Origin: CAYUZU01 sp964448675
GTDB taxonomy: Bacteria; Planctomycetota; Phycisphaerae; UBA1845; Fen-1342
DNA: 64,000 bases
Direction of reading: 5' to 3'
Assembly (NCBI GenBank): GCA_964448675.1
Contig: CAYUZU010000002.1
Span: 1 to 64,000, forward strand
How positions within the stretch are numbered: position 1 is the stretch's first letter; every line of letters starts with the position of its first letter. The position numbers were made by a program, and so were the translations under genes. This document shows positions 1 to 11,615 of this stretch, piece by piece. The notes below the pieces were generated by a model. The model saw only the letters and a program-made list of their open reading frames with translations, was not told the origin of the DNA and did not search any database.

Positions 1-1015
<1,015 letters not shown>

Positions 1016-1119
1016 CGGCTGTGTTACCTCTCTTCTTGTGTGGGGCGCCGACCAGCATCGTGCGCCTGATTCCGAACCCACAACCGGCAAGGGCCCGACG
1101 CCGCCGGGCGCGCCGGGGC

Positions 1120-1596
1120 TCAGCCCTGCTCGGCGGCGGTCTGCCAGTCCTCGACGCGCATCGTCACGCCGACCAGACCGCCGGAGCGCTTGAACCCCAG
1201 CTCCTCGCAGAAGTCCACTTCTGTTCCGTAGGCCACCGTGTCGATGCGCCGGACACCATCGGCAAACATGTTGTCCAGCACACGGCGGGCCAGCTCCCTG
1301 GCAATGCCATGGGTATCGTGCTCGATGCGTCCGTCGGTGCGCGTTACCGCGGCCGGGCCCTGGAATACCGGGTCGAGCTTGCACTCGGTCAGGTAGCCAC
1401 GCAGCCCGTCACATACGCCACGGGCCAGCCCGATCAGCTTGCCGTCGACGCGCGCCGTCACGAACGCAGCGCTGTTGTCCATCATCTTGCGAATCTGCGC
1501 CGGCTGCGCAGCCATATCATGGTTGAGCCGCCCGTAGAACTCGGTGAGCTCTTCCGGGGTCACGTCCGTGCCGACGCCGTATTCCACGTTGACCAT
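1120..1596 (-). CDS. GNAT-family N-acetyltransferase inserted between rpoB and rpoC
   Basis: A 158-residue protein with the length and layout of a small GNAT acetyltransferase. The N-terminal half carries TARVDGKLIGLARGVCDGLRG, a typical beta2-beta4 stretch, then an acetyl-CoA-binding helix region around HGIARELARRVLD, then a C-terminal EELGFKRSGGLVGVTMR segment matching the GNAT 'GF...' strand. The acetylated substrate cannot be read from the sequence. The ATG at 1596 has GGAG seven bases upstream. The gene starts 27 bases after the rpoB stop and ends 104 bases before rpoC, so it is probably co-transcribed with both. The family call is good; any link to RNA polymerase is inferred from position only. 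Confidence 0.85.
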   Translation of the reverse strand: MVNVEYGVGTDVTPEELTEFYGRLNHDMAAQPAQIRKMMDNSAAFVTARVDGKLIGLARGVCDGLRGYLTECKLDPVFQGPAAVTRTDGRIEHDTHGIARELARRVLDNMFADGVRRIDTVAYGTEVDFCEELGFKRSGGLVGVTMRVEDWQTAAEQG

Positions 1597-1623
1597 GCAG
1601 CAGCTCCGGCGCAGTCGGGTCTC

Positions 1624-5451
<3,828 letters not shown>

Positions 5452-5662
5452 GCGGGAATCCCTCACGGTTCGCTGTTTATCCAATGACTACCGAGCCGAC
5501 CGTCCCCCGCGGTCTCTCAGAATCCAGGTGGGCGTGGCGACAATGCGACCAAATCCCGCCAGCGCCCAAAGGCTGCGGGACCCCCAAAACCGGTCGAAAT
5601 GTAGGTCGTTCGTGCTCAGATGAACCGGCTGCTCCGTCGCGCATCACACCCATTCTGCAAGC

Positions 5663-5681
5663 TCCGCATTATTAATGCGGA
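5663..5681. repeat. Perfect 19-bp palindrome in the rpoB/ruvX divergent region
   Basis: TCCGCATTATTAATGCGGA consists of two 9-base arms around one central T. It overlaps the proposed rpoB -10 box, so it could be a repressor operator. It could equally be a short RNA hairpin or a chance palindrome. Confidence 0.6.
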
Positions 5682-5696
5682 ATCCCTGGAACGCAA
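5668..5696 (-). promoter_or_regulatory. Candidate sigma70 promoter for rpoB
   Basis: On the minus strand a TTGCGT (-35, 5696-5691) is followed after 17 bases by AATAAT (-10, 5673-5668), pointing at rpoB, with an expected 5' leader of roughly 200 bases. The -10 element falls inside a perfect palindrome. The remainder of the 374-base divergent rpoB/ruvX interval shows no convincing gene. The match is by eye and needs a transcription-start map to confirm. Confidence 0.35.
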
Positions 5697-5825
5697 GCCC
5701 TAAATCGCATATTTTTTCGGCATGCCAAATGTCGCTCGCGTAAGGGGTTGCTAACCACCTCCCGCAACGACCGACACCCCCGGGCACCGTGCGGCCCGTG
5801 TCTTGCTGGTCAAATGGAGAATCCT

Positions 5826-6296
5826 GTGGCACGTTGGATCGGCGTGGATTATGGGACCCGACGCATCGGGCTCGCCCTCAGCGACCCCGGACAACGTATC
5901 GCCTCGCCAGCGACCACCCTCCAGGCCGCGGGCAGCCCCACCCAGGACGCCCGGCGTGTTGTCGACTGGGCCCGCGAAAACGAGGGGGGCGGGATCGTGG
6001 TCGGCCTGCCGCTGAACATGGCGGACGGCAGCGACTCCGCCCAGACCCGGATGACACGGGCCTTCGCCGACGCCCTGGAGAAGCAGGGAGACCTCCCGGT
6101 CGTCCTGCACGACGAGCGACTCAGCAGCTTCGCCGCCGACCAGGTCCTCGATGCCGGCCAGATACCCCCGAAACGCCGCAAGGCCCTCCGCGACGCCATC
6201 GCCGCCCAGGTCATCCTCCAGTCGTTCCTCGACGCAAGCCGGAATCAGGGCGCGGACGATGCCCCGGCAGGGGATGCCGGCAACGATGTCGGCTGA
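5826..6296 (+). CDS. ruvX: Holliday-junction-resolvase-like protein RuvX/YqgF (rRNA-processing family)
   Basis: RNase H-fold protein of the YqgF/RuvX family, linked in other bacteria to pre-16S rRNA processing and transcription antitermination. The GTG start (VARWIGVDYGTRRIGLALSD) is preferred because GGAGA lies five bases upstream; an in-frame ATG at 5814 is the alternative. Conserved blocks are the first acidic motif in GVDYGTRRIG, VVGLPL, the HDERLSS block, and DAIAAQVILQSFLD carrying the C-terminal acidic residue. The length of about 156 residues is normal for the family. A disordered tail (ADDAPAGDAGNDVG) extends past the domain, and its coding sequence overlaps the end of the convergent phosphatase gene. 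Confidence 0.93.
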   Translation: MARWIGVDYGTRRIGLALSDPGQRIASPATTLQAAGSPTQDARRVVDWARENEGGGIVVGLPLNMADGSDSAQTRMTRAFADALEKQGDLPVVLHDERLSSFAADQVLDAGQIPPKRRKALRDAIAAQVILQSFLDASRNQGADDAPAGDAGNDVG

Positions 6297-6859
6297 GCCG
6301 GCGCGTGCGCCTGGTCTGCCGCCGCAGCCGCCGCCTTGAGCGCCTGGCGCAGGTTCTCATGCTTGGGCAGGTCTTCAAAGCCGAACCGACGCATCTCCGC
6401 CAGCACCTCGTCATAGCTCCAGCCCTGCTCGTGGATGCGGTAGAGCCCCACGGCCAGCCCCGTGCGATTGGCCCCCGCCGCACAGTGAACCAGGGTGGGG
6501 GGCGCGTTCGGCTCGTTGAGCAATGCCAGGATCTGTTCGCGATCAGTCGCTGCGCTCGCGCCGTCCCCCGTCAGCCCCACGTTGTGCCACGCGATGCCGA
6601 GTTCCGCCGCCGCGGCCCGCTCGCGCTGGGTCACGTCGGCAGCAGGGTTGAGCAGGCAGACGACCCGTTGGATGCCATACTCTTCCTGTAACCGCTTGAG
6701 CTGCGCGGGCGTGACCTCGCCACTGCGATAGAGTTGCCCCTCGACCACGGGGGCGAACCGCTTGGGCAGGCGCTGGCTGTACCACACGCCGGCGGCAGTG
6801 CCGACGACCAGCACGGCCAGCATGCCGACCAGCAGACGCTTGCGATTGTGCCGTTCCAT
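6245..6859 (-). CDS. Membrane-anchored tyrosine/dual-specificity protein phosphatase
   Basis: A 204-residue protein with an N-terminal membrane anchor (about residues 9-27, LLVGMLAVLVVGTAAGVWY) and a cysteine-dependent phosphatase domain. The P-loop reads HCAAGANRTG (Cys126, Arg132), an exact HCxxGxxRTG signature. Upstream, APVVEGQLYRSGEVTPAQL matches the start of the DSP/PTP-like 'beta-lactamase-inducing' phosphatase family. The ATG at 6859 has GGAAGGAAGG upstream. Because the domain follows an uncleaved anchor it is probably periplasmic; the substrate is unknown. The last 52 bases overlap the end of ruvX in convergent orientation, and the C-terminal Ala/Pro-rich tail is the overlapping part. 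The same reading frame continues far upstream through the neighbouring gene, but that extension is antisense noise. Confidence 0.88.
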   Translation of the reverse strand: MERHNRKRLLVGMLAVLVVGTAAGVWYSQRLPKRFAPVVEGQLYRSGEVTPAQLKRLQEEYGIQRVVCLLNPAADVTQRERAAAAELGIAWHNVGLTGDGASAATDREQILALLNEPNAPPTLVHCAAGANRTGLAVGLYRIHEQGWSYDEVLAEMRRFGFEDLPKHENLRQALKAAAAAADQAHAPAQPTSLPASPAGASSAP

Positions 6860-7066
6860 CAGCCTTCCTTCCTCGCTCGACGTTTGCGATCTCGCCCGAG
6901 AGTATAGCCCGGCGCCGAACCGAGAACAGCGACCGCCCGCAAGGGCCCGCCTGCGGACGGGTGTTGCTGCCGGCAGGGGGGCGCTCACCGGCGGCTTGTG
7001 TCCGCGTGCGCGCCCCGTGTACCATGCGGCGACGCGATGCAAGCCAAGCAAGGCAGGAGGCCGGTG

Positions 7067-8110
7067 ATGAAAGTCGAAGAGTCGCCACTGTTCGAGGTTA
7101 CCAGCGAACTCGATCTGCGTCCCCAGGTGCTGCCGGCCGAGCGGGGTGGCCTGTTGGTGACCGTCCGCGGCGGCCGGATTCTGGGCATCTACCTCGACGG
7201 TGAGGCGCAGAACCTCCTCTGGACCCACCCGGCACTGGACAAACTCGACGACGCACGCGCTTTTCTGGCCGCCGGCGAATGGAACCTCGGCGGTGACCGC
7301 TGCTGGATCGCCCCCGAGCTCGAGCTGCACTTCAAGGACCCGCTGCACCCGTCGCACGAGAACTACGCCGTCCCGCCCAACATCGATCCCGGCCGCTACG
7401 AGATCCGCGACGAAGCGAACACCGCCATCAAGCTGCACGCGCGCGGTGACGCGATGAACGGTGTCAGCGAGCAGCCGTTCCAGTTCGAGACCACGCGGGC
7501 CATCAGCCTGTGCCGGCCGCCGGTCGATGTCATCGGCCTCGATTATGTCGGCTACCAGCTCTCGAGCGAGCTGCGTTTCTCGGCGGTCGATCGCATGGAG
7601 GCCTGCTACGGCCTGTGGCAACTCGCGCAGCTTCCGCCGGGGGGCACCATCCACATCCCCGTCCGGCGGGCTCCCGAGATCGTCGACTACTTCCAGACCG
7701 ACGTCGCCGGGCATTGCCGCGTCGCCGAACGCCAGGTGGCGTTCCCGGTTACGGGCACGGCACAGCACAAGCTCGGCCTGCGGTCGACGGACGTAACCGG
7801 GGCGATGGCCTACCTGCGCCCGACCGAGCGCGGGGCAACACTCATCGTGCGGCAGGCGACGGTCTTCCCCGGGGCCATCTACGCGGATTATCCCGCGCAC
7901 CAGCCCGACCGTCGCGACATCGCCATGCAGTTCTACAACGACGCCGGGGCCATCGGCGCCTTCGGTGAGATGGAGTATCACTCGGTCGCGGCCACGCAGG
8001 ACAATTTCTTCGTCGTGCGCGACCTGAGCCGGACATGGTGTTTCGGCGGGCCGATCGATCGCCTGCGCGAGGTGGCGCGGGAACTCCTCGGCGTGGAGGT
8101 GCTGGGGTGA
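7067..8110 (+). CDS. Conserved hypothetical protein resembling the DUF6786 family
   Basis: A 347-residue protein without a signal peptide or membrane segment. The ATG at 7067 has a strong GGAGG six bases upstream, so the longer in-frame extension to 6998 is rejected. The segment EWNLGGDRCWIAPELELHF resembles the 'GG.RFWL.PE' block of planctomycete DUF6786-like proteins, which look like galactose-mutarotase-type beta-sandwiches. That comparison is from memory and not secure. Other features are a repeated pattern of Tyr/Trp-rich beta strands and a C-terminal AATQDNFFVVRDLSRTWCF segment. It lies 40 bases upstream of the TauE-like permease gene and is probably co-transcribed with it. No function can be assigned. 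Confidence 0.75.
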   Translation: MKVEESPLFEVTSELDLRPQVLPAERGGLLVTVRGGRILGIYLDGEAQNLLWTHPALDKLDDARAFLAAGEWNLGGDRCWIAPELELHFKDPLHPSHENYAVPPNIDPGRYEIRDEANTAIKLHARGDAMNGVSEQPFQFETTRAISLCRPPVDVIGLDYVGYQLSSELRFSAVDRMEACYGLWQLAQLPPGGTIHIPVRRAPEIVDYFQTDVAGHCRVAERQVAFPVTGTAQHKLGLRSTDVTGAMAYLRPTERGATLIVRQATVFPGAIYADYPAHQPDRRDIAMQFYNDAGAIGAFGEMEYHSVAATQDNFFVVRDLSRTWCFGGPIDRLREVARELLGVEVLG

Positions 8111-8150
8111 TGCCGGGACAACCGCCGGACCGAGGGAGCGCGCCTGCCTG

Positions 8151-8996
8151 ATGCTTGCGGAGTTCTCCCTGAGTAGTGGCCTCATCCTGCTGGGCGTGGG
8201 CGCGCTGGCCGGTCTGCTCGGTGGTCTGCTGGGCGTCGGCGGGGGCATCGTCATGATCCCCGCGATGTTCGTCCTCCTCGGGCGCACTTACGGCGAGAAC
8301 TCGTTTCACGTCTACAAGCTGGCCGCGATCAGCACCTCGCTGGTGCTGTCGGTGCCCGCGGTATGGCGACACGCGCGGGCCGGCGCGATCGTCCGACGGA
8401 TGGTGCCTGGAATCGTGGCGCTGGCGCTGGTCGGGGTGGTTGGCGGCGTGCTGCTGGCGGGGGTGTTCAAGGACGAGCAGACGGCCAACCTGCGGCGCCT
8501 GTTCGGGGTGTTCCTGGAACTGGTCGTGCTGCTGAACGTGTATCAGCGGTACCGCAGCGCGCACGGGCAGGATTGCCTGGTGTGTGCCTGTCCGATGCCC
8601 GGGCGGTGGTCGGTTATCGGACCGATTGTCGGGTTGCCCGCCGGCTTCATCGCCGGGCTGCTCGGCGTGGGCGGGGGCGTCTGGGCGGTGCCTTCCCAGC
8701 GCATGCTGCTCGGGCTTGACGTAAGGAACGCGATTGCGAATTCGTCCACCTCGATCGTTTTCATCGCCGCCGGCACGTCCGCAGCCCTGTCGCTTCAGTT
8801 GGCCCAATTCGCGCACACCCCGTCGCTGCCGGCACTGCCGCTGGTGGGGTGGTGGCTGGCGTTGTGGCTGGCGCCGGGAGCGCTGATCGGCGGCTGGTTC
8901 GGTGCGAGCCTGGTCCACAAGCTGCCGGTGGGGCTGCTGCGGCTTGCATTCCTGGGATTGCTGGTGGTCACAGGGCTGAAACTGATCGTGGGCTGA
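8151..8996 (+). CDS. TauE/SafE-family sulfite exporter-like permease
   Basis: A 281-residue polytopic membrane protein with the two-fold repeat of the TauE/SafE (DUF81) family: GLLGGLLGVGGGIVMIP near residues 21-37 and GFIAGLLGVGGGVWAVP near residues 164-180. Each starts a half of roughly four membrane helices. Family members export or import sulfite, sulfoacetate or other small anions; the substrate here is unknown. The loop between the halves contains Cys142, Cys145 and Cys147 (CLVCAC), a possible metal- or thiol-reactive site not typical of the family. It follows the DUF6786-like gene closely. No gene is seen between its end and rpsA. Confidence 0.9.
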   Translation: MLAEFSLSSGLILLGVGALAGLLGGLLGVGGGIVMIPAMFVLLGRTYGENSFHVYKLAAISTSLVLSVPAVWRHARAGAIVRRMVPGIVALALVGVVGGVLLAGVFKDEQTANLRRLFGVFLELVVLLNVYQRYRSAHGQDCLVCACPMPGRWSVIGPIVGLPAGFIAGLLGVGGGVWAVPSQRMLLGLDVRNAIANSSTSIVFIAAGTSAALSLQLAQFAHTPSLPALPLVGWWLALWLAPGALIGGWFGASLVHKLPVGLLRLAFLGLLVVTGLKLIVG

Positions 8997-9035
8997 AAAA
9001 CCGCCGTAAATCCTGCCTATTCTTCTCACTAGCAG

Positions 9036-9065
9036 TTGCGTGCCCCGCTGAAGGCGAGTTACACT
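9036..9065 (+). promoter_or_regulatory. Candidate promoter upstream of rpsA
   Basis: TTGCGT (9036-9041) and TACACT (9060-9065) are separated by 18 bases in the gap before rpsA. This gives a leader of about 140 bases that contains a nested hairpin. The -35 match is weak. Confidence 0.3.
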
Positions 9066-9074
9066 GTCTCACTT

Positions 9075-9110
9075 CCCCTCAAGTGGCGTCGGAGGGTCTG
9101 ACGCGAGGGG
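9075..9110 (+). promoter_or_regulatory. Nested hairpin in the rpsA 5' leader
   Basis: CCCCTC (9075-9080) can pair with GAGGGG (9105-9110), and inside it GCGTC (9086-9090) pairs with GACGC (9100-9104) around a 9-base purine-rich loop. A five-base AAGTG bulge lies on one side. In other bacteria S1 represses its own mRNA through leader structure; whether this hairpin does so is inference. Confidence 0.4.
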
Positions 9111-9209
9111 CGGAGGTCGGATTCACGCCAATCTGCCGCTGGTTCGGTCACGCGGGTTGTCAGCGGGGCACGTCCGAATCGACGGCATCACGATGGTTAC
9201 AGGACACAC

Positions 9210-11006
9210 ATGGTCGATCGAAATCTCTTGAAGGAACTGGAAGTCAACGAGGCGGATATCGAGGCGCAGTTGGCCGAGGCGTTCGGCGGTCAGCCCAGCG
9301 AGGACGCGTTGGAAGAGGCGGTCTCGCCGACGTTGGGTGCCAACCTCGACTACAACTCCATCATCACGGCGAAGGTGGTGGGGCTGCACAACGACGAAGT
9401 CGTGCTCGATGTCGGGCTGAAGAGCGAAGGCGTGGTCGCGCTGGATGAGTGGGACGATCCCAGCGAGGTCCAGGTCGGGGGTGCGGTGGACGTGCTCGTC
9501 GAGGACATCGAGTCCGAATCGGGCATGATCGTCGTATCGAAGCGCCGCGCGGATCGCATCCTCAGCTGGCGCCGCATCGTTGAAACCACGAACGAGGGGG
9601 ACGTCGTCACCGGCCGTGTGCTGCGCAAGATCAAGGGCGGTTTGCTGGTCGACATCGGCGTGCCCGTGTTCCTGCCAGCCTCGCAGGTCGACATCCGTCG
9701 CCCGGCCGACGTCGGCGAGTACATCGGCAAGGAGATCGAGGCCAAGATCCTCAAGATCGACAAGGAACGCCGCAATATCGTCATCTCGCGCCGCAAGCTC
9801 ATCGAGGAGCAGCGCGCGATCGCCAAGGCCAAGTTGCTGGAAGAGATCGAGGTCGGCCAGCTGCGCAGCGGCGTGGTCAAGAACCTCGCCGACTTCGGTG
9901 CGTTCGTCGATCTCGGCGGCATCGACGGCCTGCTGCACATCACCGACATGTCGTGGGATCGGATCGAGCACCCGAGCCAGATGCTCAAGGTCGACCAGGA
10001 GGTCGAGATCAAGATCCTCAGCATCGACCGCGACAAGGAGAAGATCGCCCTCGGTCTCAAGCAGAAGACCGAAAACCCGTGGGAGAAGGTGGCCGAGCGC
10101 TACCCGGTCGGTTCCCACGTCAAGGGCGAAGTCGTCAACATCATGAACTACGGTGCGTTCGTGAAGCTCGAGCCGGGCATCGAGGGCCTGGTGCACATCT
10201 CCGAGATGAGCTGGACGCGGCGCATCAACCACCCGTCGGAAATGGTCAACGTCGGCGACGAGATCGAAGTGGTCGTCCTGGATGTCGACAAGGACAAGCA
10301 GGAGATCTCGCTCGGCATGAAGCAGACAGAGGTCAACCCCTGGACCACCGTCGCCCAGAAGTACCCGATGGGCACCGTCATCGAGGGCACTGTCCGCAAC
10401 CTGACCAACTACGGCGCGTTCGTCGAGATCGAGGAAGGCATCGACGGCCTGCTGCACGTCTCCGACATGAGCTGGACCAAGAAGGTCAGCCACCCGTCCG
10501 AGGTCGTCAAGAAGGGCGACTCGCTCCGCTGCGTGGTGCTCAGCGTCGACCAGGAGAAGATGCGCATCGGCCTCGGCCTCAAGCAGATGACCGAGGACCC
10601 CTGGCTGCGGGCCGTCCCCGAACGCTACCAGCCCGGTATGGTCGTCCGCGGCAAGGTCACCAAGGTCACCAACTTCGGCGTCTTCGTCGAACTGGAGCCC
10701 GAGCTCGAGGGCTTGCTCCACGTGTCCGAGCTGGCCGACCACAAGGTCGAAAACCCGCAGGACGAGGTGCAGATCGGCGAAGAGGTCGACGTCAAGATCC
10801 TCCGCGTCGACACGATCGAGCGCAAGATCGGCCTGTCCAAGAAGCGGGCCGAGTGGGCCACCGATCCCGAGACCGACGCCATCGTCGAACAGCAGAAAAA
10901 GGCCAAGTCGCGCCGCGGCGGCCTGGGCGAAGAGACCCTCGGCGATCAGCTCGCCGACCTCATCACGCCGCCCACGCCCGAGCCGACCGACGAAGACAAG
11001 TCGTAG
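9210..11006 (+). CDS. rpsA: 30S ribosomal protein S1
   Basis: A 598-residue S1 protein with an acidic N-terminal stretch (about 1-45) and six tandem S1/OB-fold domains, roughly at 47-115, 131-200, 217-288, 302-375, 388-462 and 476-545. Domains 3-6 repeat the signature 'NYGAFV-ELE-GIEGLLHVSEMSW ... HPSEVV..G..I...VL.VD..K..I.LG.KQ'. It binds mRNA on the 30S subunit to aid initiation. The ATG is preceded by AGGA at five bases. It is followed by a strong hairpin terminator, so it is probably a single-gene unit with its own leader. The six-domain architecture equals that of proteobacterial S1 rather than the four-domain form. Confidence 0.97.
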   Translation: MVDRNLLKELEVNEADIEAQLAEAFGGQPSEDALEEAVSPTLGANLDYNSIITAKVVGLHNDEVVLDVGLKSEGVVALDEWDDPSEVQVGGAVDVLVEDIESESGMIVVSKRRADRILSWRRIVETTNEGDVVTGRVLRKIKGGLLVDIGVPVFLPASQVDIRRPADVGEYIGKEIEAKILKIDKERRNIVISRRKLIEEQRAIAKAKLLEEIEVGQLRSGVVKNLADFGAFVDLGGIDGLLHITDMSWDRIEHPSQMLKVDQEVEIKILSIDRDKEKIALGLKQKTENPWEKVAERYPVGSHVKGEVVNIMNYGAFVKLEPGIEGLVHISEMSWTRRINHPSEMVNVGDEIEVVVLDVDKDKQEISLGMKQTEVNPWTTVAQKYPMGTVIEGTVRNLTNYGAFVEIEEGIDGLLHVSDMSWTKKVSHPSEVVKKGDSLRCVVLSVDQEKMRIGLGLKQMTEDPWLRAVPERYQPGMVVRGKVTKVTNFGVFVELEPELEGLLHVSELADHKVENPQDEVQIGEEVDVKILRVDTIERKIGLSKKRAEWATDPETDAIVEQQKKAKSRRGGLGEETLGDQLADLITPPTPEPTDEDKS

Positions 11007-11039
11007 ACCGGCCGACGTGCCGTCAACCAGATCCATGAC

Positions 11040-11071
11040 ACGGGCCTCCACGCGGAGGCCCGTTCTCTTTG
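11040..11071 (+). terminator. Rho-independent terminator after rpsA
   Basis: A perfect 10-base stem, ACGGGCCTCC with GGAGGCCCGT, encloses the tetraloop ACGC and is followed by the T-rich TCTCTTT. It starts 33 bases after the rpsA stop and lies just before the convergent pseudopilin gene. Confidence 0.8.
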
Positions 11072-11078
11072 GTGAGCA

Positions 11079-11600
11079 TCAGTACTGGGCGTAGGGCCGG
11101 CCGGCCTGGTCGCGCTCGGTCGAGTTCGCGATCACCGTGCCCGTGGCCAGGTTGAAGATCCACGCAGCTTCGTCTCCCGCCACTGGCGCAACTGGCGGCG
11201 CCTGGTTGACGACCAGCACGCGCGGCGTGGCACGGGCCGGCACTAGCGGACTGTGGGGGAGCCCGTCGCGCAGGTAGGGGCCGAAGCTATGCTCGGCGTC
11301 CGCCTGCGCCGCGACCTGGCCGTCGCGATTGGTGTACCGGGTCAATTGGGCGACGAACGCCGCGGCACTGCCGGGCGGGTGGCGACCGTCGCCGCGCACC
11401 GCGGGCCACACGCCGTGGTCCTGGCGGTACGCCTCGATCGCGCAGCGCAGCACCTTGAGACTGCGCTGGACGGTCTGGGCGGTGTCGGGCGCCTCACTCG
11501 CGGCCTGCCCCAGACGCGGGATGGTCAGGGCCGCGACCAGCCCCAACAGCACGGCGGCGATCAGAAGCTCGATCAGGCTTACGGCATGGCGCGAACGCAC
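11079..11600 (-). CDS. Type II secretion/type IV pilin-like pseudopilin (GspG-like)
   Basis: A 173-residue protein with a class III prepilin signal: a short basic leader (MRSRHA) followed by VSLIELLIAAVLLGLVAALT, the conserved glutamate at position +5 and a long hydrophobic helix. The residue before the cleavage site is Ala instead of the usual Gly, and +1 is Val instead of Phe. The C-terminal domain contains AIEAYRQDHGVWPA and a late IFNLATGTVIANS strand, as in planctomycete GspG-like proteins. It begins 15 bases after the HD-GYP gene and is probably co-transcribed with it. No other pilus assembly gene is adjacent; a PilT homologue lies 23 kb away. Confidence 0.85.
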   Translation of the reverse strand: MRSRHAVSLIELLIAAVLLGLVAALTIPRLGQAASEAPDTAQTVQRSLKVLRCAIEAYRQDHGVWPAVRGDGRHPPGSAAAFVAQLTRYTNRDGQVAAQADAEHSFGPYLRDGLPHSPLVPARATPRVLVVNQAPPVAPVAGDEAAWIFNLATGTVIANSTERDQAGRPYAQY

Positions 11601-11615
11601 GATCAGGACCTCCGC

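Noticed and set aside
6860..8287. N-terminal extension of the tyrosine phosphatase frame to 680 residues
   Set aside because: The extension is antisense to the DUF6786-like gene. The ATG at 6859 has a strong Shine-Dalgarno sequence and begins a normal membrane anchor.
9123..11051. A 642-codon minus-strand open frame opposite rpsA
   Set aside because: Its repetitive DLDLLADL-like composition mirrors the S1 repeats. The sense strand encodes unmistakable S1 domains with ribosome binding site and terminator.
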